NCBI GenBank assembly: GCA_050694275.1
Contig: JBOGXF010000124.1
Coordinates: 1-20,038 of the forward strand
DNA: 20,038 bases
Direction of reading: 5' to 3'
DNA from: JBOGXF01 sp050694275
Lineage (GTDB): Bacteria; Actinomycetota; CADDZG01; WHSQ01
Part shown: positions 15,539 to 20,038 of the stretch, one piece after another
How the letters are laid out: every line of letters begins with the position of its first letter
How positions within the stretch are numbered: position 1 is the first letter of the stretch
Made by a program: the position numbers and the translations under genes
The notes under the pieces: generated by a model
Seen by the model: the letters and a program-made list of their open reading frames with translations, nothing else
Databases searched by the model: none
What the model was told of the DNA's origin: nothing

Positions 15539-17032
15539 GTGCCCATAGAACTCCCCGACGTTCGGCTCGCGGCGATCGCCCCCGAGATCGTCCTCATCAT
15601 CGGTGCGTTCGTCGTCTTGCTGGCCGACGCGTTTCTGAGCGCTCGTCTCAAGCAGTCGGTGTTCTTGCCCTATCTGGCTTCGCTGGGCCTCATCCTCTCC
15701 GCCGCGTTCGCCTTTACCACCTGGGGCGACAACCAGCTTCAGCTCTCGGGGATGGTCGCGCTCGATTCGTTCTCGGCCTTCGTCAAGATCACCCTCGTCG
15801 TGTTCGGACTGCTCACCGTGTGGCTCGGGCGCGAGTACCTCGTGGGCGAGAACATCGAGGAACCCGAGTTCTATGCGCTCGTTCTCTTCGCCACCTCCGG
15901 GATGATGCTGATGGGAAGCGCGGCGGACCTGATCATGATCTTCCTCGCGCTCGAGACGTTCTCAATTGCACTCTACGTTCTCGTCGGTTGGCGGCGCCGG
16001 TCGCTCGAAAGCCAAGAGTCCGCGATGAAGTACTTCCTGCTGGGAGCGTTCTCTTCGGCGTTCTTCCTGCTCGGGATCGCCCTGACCTACGGTGCGGTCG
16101 GATCGACGGCCCTCTACGGATCGACCGGGCCACAGGCCCAGCCCGGGATCGCCGAGTTTCTGCGGACGACCCCGGCCGAGGACTACGCCCCGCTCGTGGT
16201 CGCGGTCGGCCTGCTGATCGTGGGGCTCGGGTTCAAGGTCGCTGCGGTTCCGTTCCATCTGTGGACGCCGGACGCGTACCAAGGGGCGCCGTCACCCGTA
16301 ACCGGCTTCATGGCGGCCGGCTCCAAGCTCGCCGGCTTTGCCGCGCTTCTGCGCCTTCTCGACGCGACCCTGTTTCCCCTTGCGTGGGACTGGCGGCCGC
16401 TCGTGGTGGGCATCGCGGCGGCGACGATGGCGGTCGGCTCGGTCCTCGCGATCGTGCAGGAGAACGTCAAACGCATGCTCGCGTACTCCTCCATAGCCCA
16501 CGCCGGCTTCGTGTTCACCGGCTTGATCGCCGCGAGCGACCGCGGCGTTTCGAGCTCGCTCTTCTATCTCGCGACCTACGGGATCACAGTCGTGGGCGCG
16601 TTCGCGGTCGTCACGATTATCTCGGGACGCGGCGAGGAACGGGTTCGGCTCAGCGACTACCGCGGCCTCTACCACAAGCAGCCGCTTCTCGCCGGGGCAC
16701 TCACGCTGTTCCTGCTGTCGCTCGCGGGCGTGCCGCTGACGTCCGGTTTCGTCGGCAAGCTGGTCGTGTTCTCGTCCGCGGTCGAGGCCGGCTACGCGTG
16801 GCTGGTCGTGATCGGCATGCTCGCGAGCGCAATCGCCGCGTTCTTCTATCTGCGCGTCCTCGTCGTCATGTACATGCAGGAGGCCGACGAAACCAAGGAG
16901 TGGGCCGAGCCGGGGCCGATCTCAGAGGCTGTCGTCGTGCTCACCGCCGCGGCGACGATCGTGCTCGGCATCTTCTGGGGCCCCCTCATCGACGCGGCCG
17001 AGGGGGCTCGGTTCTTCTTCGCCGGCCCTTGA
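15539..17032 (+). CDS. nuoN: NADH-quinone oxidoreductase subunit N (proton pump, ND2-like)
   Basis: The third antiporter-like proton-pumping subunit (497 aa), closing the operon. Glu139 in LALETFSIALYVLVGW and Lys233 in GLGFKVAAVPFHLWTPDAYQ are the expected charged pump residues, followed by GSKLAGFAALLRLL and VKRMLAYSSIAHAGFVFTG. GTG 15539 starts immediately after the nuoM stop. The last 111 bases lie opposite the 3' end of the minus-strand membrane-protein gene. The conserved final helix VVVLTAAATIVLGIFWGPL lies in this overlap, so the nuoN frame there is real. Confidence 0.95.
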   Translation: MPIELPDVRLAAIAPEIVLIIGAFVVLLADAFLSARLKQSVFLPYLASLGLILSAAFAFTTWGDNQLQLSGMVALDSFSAFVKITLVVFGLLTVWLGREYLVGENIEEPEFYALVLFATSGMMLMGSAADLIMIFLALETFSIALYVLVGWRRRSLESQESAMKYFLLGAFSSAFFLLGIALTYGAVGSTALYGSTGPQAQPGIAEFLRTTPAEDYAPLVVAVGLLIVGLGFKVAAVPFHLWTPDAYQGAPSPVTGFMAAGSKLAGFAALLRLLDATLFPLAWDWRPLVVGIAAATMAVGSVLAIVQENVKRMLAYSSIAHAGFVFTGLIAASDRGVSSSLFYLATYGITVVGAFAVVTIISGRGEERVRLSDYRGLYHKQPLLAGALTLFLLSLAGVPLTSGFVGKLVVFSSAVEAGYAWLVVIGMLASAIAAFFYLRVLVVMYMQEADETKEWAEPGPISEAVVVLTAAATIVLGIFWGPLIDAAEGARFFFAGP

Positions 17033-17680
17033 CCCCCCGAGCAGCAGGAAGGTGCGAGTCAGCGCGACCAAGCTGGCGACGCTGAAGACCATGAGCAGCA
17101 CCCCCAGGCCGAGGACCCACGCGCCGTGCGGCCTCAACACGTAGTTCAGGATCAGATTCGCGCCTCCGGGGAGGACGACCATGAGAAAGAAGATGAGTCC
17201 CGTGCTCGCCCGGTGGGCACGAGTTAGCTCGCGACTCTTCATCAACGCCTCCGGCACGCGACGGCGCTCGAGGACCGCGGCCGGCTGAGCCACTGCGAGG
17301 GCGGCTCCCGCGATCAACCCGGGAACGAGCAACAGCAGCAGGCCGAACCCGACGAGTACGACGATGGCGATGCCGGTCAAGAGGTATCGCCAGAAGCAGC
17401 GCTGACGGAACGCAGCCCGGACCCATGGATCGGCGGCGCGTCCCGGCTCCGCTGCCCCGGCCGCGAGCACGATCGCGATCTGCACGTAGTTCGACAGGGC
17501 GAACAGGACAAAGGTCAACAGCAGGCCGAGGTCGTCGGCCGCCACGCTCGCCGACGCGATGTTGATGAAGAGCGCGATCGCAAGCAAGACGAGGAAAGGG
17601 AGACGAAAGAGGTCCCGAACCGACGACGCGATGATGCGAAAGGGCCGGATCTCCGCCGCGGCACGCGCCATATTCGGCAT
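16922..17680 (-). CDS. Polytopic integral membrane protein, resembling the glycerophosphodiester phosphodiesterase membrane-domain superfamily
   Basis: A protein of 252 aa with five or six hydrophobic segments: about 27-45, 51-75, 99-133 (probably two), 161-180 and 187-213. The stretch LLVPGLIAGAALAVAQPAAV followed by LERRRVPEALMKSRELT recalls membrane domains attached to bacterial glycerophosphodiester phosphodiesterases and related YciC-like proteins. No catalytic motif is seen and the function is unknown. ATG 17680 is preceded by GGGGAGAAGGG (complement of 17689-17699) at 8 bases, so this start is preferred over the ATG at 17671. The longer minus-strand open frame reaching 19057 is a shadow. 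No stop occurs before 16922, so the last 36 or so residues, charged and Glu/Asp/Arg-rich, run antisense through the end of nuoN. Confidence 0.72.
   Translation of the reverse strand: MPNMARAAAEIRPFRIIASSVRDLFRLPFLVLLAIALFINIASASVAADDLGLLLTFVLFALSNYVQIAIVLAAGAAEPGRAADPWVRAAFRQRCFWRYLLTGIAIVVLVGFGLLLLLVPGLIAGAALAVAQPAAVLERRRVPEALMKSRELTRAHRASTGLIFFLMVVLPGGANLILNYVLRPHGAWVLGLGVLLMVFSVASLVALTRTFLLLGGSRAGEEEPSPLGRVDEGAPEDAEHDRRRGGEHDDSL
16980..17007. terminator. Possible terminator-like hairpin at the end of nuoN
   Basis: GCCCCCTC (16980-16987) and GAGGGGGC (17000-17007) are perfect inverse complements around a 12-base loop, followed on the + strand by TCGGTTCTTCTTC. It lies inside the final codons of nuoN and inside the tail of the convergent gene, so it could help end both transcripts. 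The T-run is interrupted and the site is coding on both strands, so chance is a serious alternative. Confidence 0.3.
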
Positions 17681-17740
17681 CCTAGTTACCCTTCTCCCCG
17701 CGCAACCTTCGACGGGCTCAGATGAGAGCATGGGCGGCCG
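17681..17740. promoter_or_regulatory. Divergent intergenic region between the membrane protein and the phosphodiesterase
   Basis: These 60 bases separate two divergent start codons and must hold, or overlap, both promoters if the genes start here. A minus-strand ribosome binding site is clear (complement of 17689-17699). On the + strand only a weak GGGCGG precedes ATG 17741. I see no convincing -10/-35 pair or palindrome, so the promoters may lie inside the opposite genes. Confidence 0.3.
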
Positions 17741-19378
17741 ATGGAGACCTTCAAGCGGACCCTGGTGCCCGTAGTGCTCATCGTCGCCCTCTCGGTCCTG
17801 GCCGTGGGGGGGTCCCGCTATTACCTCAGGCGGAGCCTGCCGATCCGGTCGGTCGTCGAGCAGGCGTGTGGCCTCCCGGAGGAATGGCTTGAGCGAGTTC
17901 GGCGCGGGTACTTCGAGGAGCGCTCCGGCCAGATCTCCCTTCTGCCCCGGACCCCTGCCTACATGACGAGCGCCGCCGGGGGCTGGACCCATACCGGGCC
18001 GTGGCCCTACGTACAGCGCGTGCCTCTGGTTTTCTACGGGCCCGGCATCATCCCGGCGACCGGTGAGGTCGATCGGCCCGCGACCGTGGCCGACATCGCA
18101 CCGACGCTTGCGACGCTGATGAAGGGGGCACTCAACACCGGTGACAGCCGGTCGCTCGACGAGGCCGCCCGCCTCGACGCGCCCACGCTCTCGCGGGACC
18201 CCCCGCGCCTCGTCGTCACCATCGTGTGGGATGGCGGGGGGTGGAACGTGCTCGAGCGCTGGCCCGACGCCTGGCCCAACCTGAAGGCGATGATGACCGA
18301 GGGCGTCTCCTACACCGACGCGACCGTGGGCTCGTCTCCGTCGGTGACGCCGGCGGTGCACGCGACCCTCGGGACCGGGGCCTTTCCGTGGCAGCACGGC
18401 GTCACCGACATCCCCATGCGAGACGACGACGGTCGCGTCGTGGACGCCTTCTTCGACGGGGAGTCGTCCCGCTTTCTCGAGATGCGCACTCTCGCGGAGA
18501 TCTGGGACGAGCAGAACGGAAACGATGCGCTCGTGGCGATGGTCGGATACGAACCGTGGCATCTCGGGATGATCGGCAAGGGGGCGGAGTCGCCGGGCGG
18601 GGACAAGGACGACGCCGCGTGGCTCCATCACGAGACGAACGAGTGGATAACCAATCCGGAGCACTACCGGCTCCCGCCTTCGCTCGCTTCGCGTGAAGGG
18701 CTGGAAGGAGAGATTCAGCGGCTCGACCTCGCCGACGGGCGCGACGACGACGCGTGGGGCGAGCATGACTGGATCAGAGATCCGGATCGGATCGAGGAGT
18801 CGCCCGCCTTCGTCGCGTACCACGCGCAGGCGATGATGAGGATGATCGAGCAGGAAGGATACGGGGACGACGACATCACCGACCTCGTGTTCACCAATTT
18901 CAAGCAGCCCGATCGCCTCGGCCACTACTTCAACATGCGGTCGACCGAGGTCCGCGATGCGGTGGCGGCGAGCGACCGGGAATTGGGACGGCTCGAGGAG
19001 TTTCTCGATAGAGAGGTGGGAAGTGGAAACTGGGTCATCGTGGTGACTGCCGATCACGGTCAGCAGCCCGACGCGCGCGACATCGACGCCTATGGGGTCG
19101 ACTCCACCGAGCTCCAGCGTGATCTCGACGATCGCTTCGGCGAAATCACGCGGCGGGTCTGGCCGACGCAGGCGTTTCTGAGGGAGGACGTGATGGAAGA
19201 CAGGGGGATCGACGTGGCCGAAGTCGCCCGGTTCATCTCGGACTATCGATTAAGCGACAACACGAGAAGACCCGACATCAAGCTGGCAGGGGCGGGGCAG
19301 TTCGACCCACATGATCGGCTGTTCGCGATGGCGATCCCATCGCGTGACCTGGCCTCGATCGACTGCAGCGGCACGTGA
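17741..19378 (+). CDS. Alkaline-phosphatase-superfamily phosphodiesterase/nucleotide pyrophosphatase-like protein, apparently circularly permuted
   Basis: A 545-aa protein with an N-terminal membrane anchor (about 8-24), so probably extracytoplasmic. The nucleophile-domain ligands match the NPP family (type I phosphodiesterase): Asp164 (VTIVWDGGGW), nucleophile Thr203 (SVTPAVHATLGTG, then PWQHGV), Asp391/His395 (DRLGH) and Asp438/His439 (TADHG). The Asp-Thr gap (39) and Asp-x3-His pair agree with mammalian NPP1 (Asp218, Thr256, Asp376, His380, Asp423, His424). The element that normally ends the fold, with the third His, GPG and DIAPTLA motifs, lies at residues 80-127 instead (GGWTHTGPWPYVQRVPLVFY, DIAPTLATL; His84). 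The C-terminus after TADHG is unlike the usual one, although His524 (DPHDRLFAM) might serve as a ligand. The substrate is unknown; a phosphodiester or nucleotide is inferred. Its stop overlaps the next gene (GTGA). Confidence 0.82.
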   Translation: METFKRTLVPVVLIVALSVLAVGGSRYYLRRSLPIRSVVEQACGLPEEWLERVRRGYFEERSGQISLLPRTPAYMTSAAGGWTHTGPWPYVQRVPLVFYGPGIIPATGEVDRPATVADIAPTLATLMKGALNTGDSRSLDEAARLDAPTLSRDPPRLVVTIVWDGGGWNVLERWPDAWPNLKAMMTEGVSYTDATVGSSPSVTPAVHATLGTGAFPWQHGVTDIPMRDDDGRVVDAFFDGESSRFLEMRTLAEIWDEQNGNDALVAMVGYEPWHLGMIGKGAESPGGDKDDAAWLHHETNEWITNPEHYRLPPSLASREGLEGEIQRLDLADGRDDDAWGEHDWIRDPDRIEESPAFVAYHAQAMMRMIEQEGYGDDDITDLVFTNFKQPDRLGHYFNMRSTEVRDAVAASDRELGRLEEFLDREVGSGNWVIVVTADHGQQPDARDIDAYGVDSTELQRDLDDRFGEITRRVWPTQAFLREDVMEDRGIDVAEVARFISDYRLSDNTRRPDIKLAGAGQFDPHDRLFAMAIPSRDLASIDCSGT

Positions 19379-20038
19379 GCCCGTCACGCTCCCAGCGGTT
19401 TGCCGTGGGGCTGCTCAAACGCATTCCGGCCCCCGTCTACGACCGCCTCAAGCGAGCTCCCGTCGTCGCGCCCCTGTTCCGGCGGGCGCTTGATGTCCTC
19501 ATCCCCTGTCACGAGGGCACGCCGACCGTCATCGAAGGGGGACCGCTCGAGGGCATGACGCTCGAGCTCGATCCCCGCACCAACAAGGACATGGTCGTCG
19601 GGCGCTTCGAACCCGAGGTGGTCGCCGCCCTCGAATCCCTGCTCAAGCCGGGCGCGCTCGCGTTCGACGTCGGTGCTCACCTCGGGTACGGGACTCTGGT
19701 GATGGCCGCGGCGGCGGGGGCGAGCGGACGCGTGTGGTCCTTCGAGCCCGATCCGGAGATGTTTGTCACCCTGCAGCGCAACGTCGACGGCAACCGGTCC
19801 GAGGGCACGGCCGAAGTGATCCCGGTACGCGCGGCCCTCGGTGCGGAGGAGGGCCGGGCGTCCTTCATTCGAGGCGAGACGAGCGGGACCGGCCGCCTCG
19901 ACGGCGGGCGCAAGGGCCTCGAGGTCGAAGTCACGACGCTCGATGCCGTCGCAGCCCGCTACGGGAGCCCTGCGGTCGTCAAGATCGACGTCGAGGGAGG
20001 CGAGCTGAACGTCCTGCGCGGAGGCACGAAGCTGCTCG
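19375..20038 (+). CDS. FkbM-family SAM-dependent methyltransferase, 3' truncated by the window
   Basis: The first 221 codons of a class I methyltransferase. FDVGAHLGYGTLVMA (97-111) is the SAM-binding motif I, FEPDPEMF (123-130) follows the second strand, and VVKIDVEGGELNVLRGG (about 202-218) is the hallmark of the FkbM family. Members methylate sugars, polyketides or other small molecules; the substrate here cannot be told. The basic N-terminal 40 residues could associate with the membrane but show no clear helix. GTG 19375 overlaps the phosphodiesterase stop (GTGA), so the two genes are probably co-translated. A cell-surface glycan or lipid context is an inference only. Confidence 0.85.
   Translation, partial: MSPSRSQRFAVGLLKRIPAPVYDRLKRAPVVAPLFRRALDVLIPCHEGTPTVIEGGPLEGMTLELDPRTNKDMVVGRFEPEVVAALESLLKPGALAFDVGAHLGYGTLVMAAAAGASGRVWSFEPDPEMFVTLQRNVDGNRSEGTAEVIPVRAALGAEEGRASFIRGETSGTGRLDGGRKGLEVEVTTLDAVAARYGSPAVVKIDVEGGELNVLRGGTKLL

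Noticed and set aside
17681..19057. Extension of the minus-strand membrane-protein frame to 711 codons
   Set aside because: The extra part is antisense to the phosphodiesterase, which has clear family motifs. A ribosome binding site marks the true start at 17680.

Overview
This window is a high-GC, gene-dense chromosomal segment, most likely from an actinobacterium (Actinomycetota, lineage not resolvable by eye). Supporting signs are frequent GTG and TTG starts, very tight gene packing, and a geranylgeranyl-reductase gene directly in front of nuoA, an order also known from Streptomyces. The 852-residue NuoG fits as well. The core is a complete 14-gene nuoA-N operon for proton-pumping NADH:quinone oxidoreductase (respiratory complex I), all on the + strand from 2031 to 17032. 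Most neighbouring genes overlap by ATGA or GTGA, so translation is probably coupled along the whole message.

Layout. Positions 1-683 hold the 3' part of a membrane-anchored blue-copper (cupredoxin) protein. The gap 684-801 carries a near-perfect match to the operator of the NADH/NAD+-sensing repressor Rex, just downstream of a possible -10 box. An FAD-dependent geranylgeranyl-reductase-family gene follows (802-2034), then nuoABCDEFGHIJKLMN. Reduction of the menaquinone side chain and the menaquinone-reducing complex I would therefore share one redox-controlled message, with the cupredoxin a possible electron carrier further down the chain. The only loose junction in the operon is nuoE-nuoF. 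There two 48-bp palindromic repeats sit in tandem at an exact 60-bp period, right after what looks like a former ATGA junction.

From 16922 on the content changes. A minus-strand polytopic membrane protein (16922-17680) runs tail-to-tail into nuoN with a 111-bp antisense overlap. Divergent from it is a membrane-anchored alkaline-phosphatase-superfamily phosphodiesterase (17741-19378), whose sequence looks circularly permuted: the segment that should carry the third metal-binding histidine lies at the N-terminus, ahead of the nucleophile domain. It is coupled by a GTGA overlap to an FkbM-family methyltransferase that runs off the window end.

The most unusual items are the apparently permuted phosphodiesterase, the tandem palindromes inside the operon, and the candidate Rex operator. 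No tRNA, rRNA, CRISPR array, transposase or integrase was seen.
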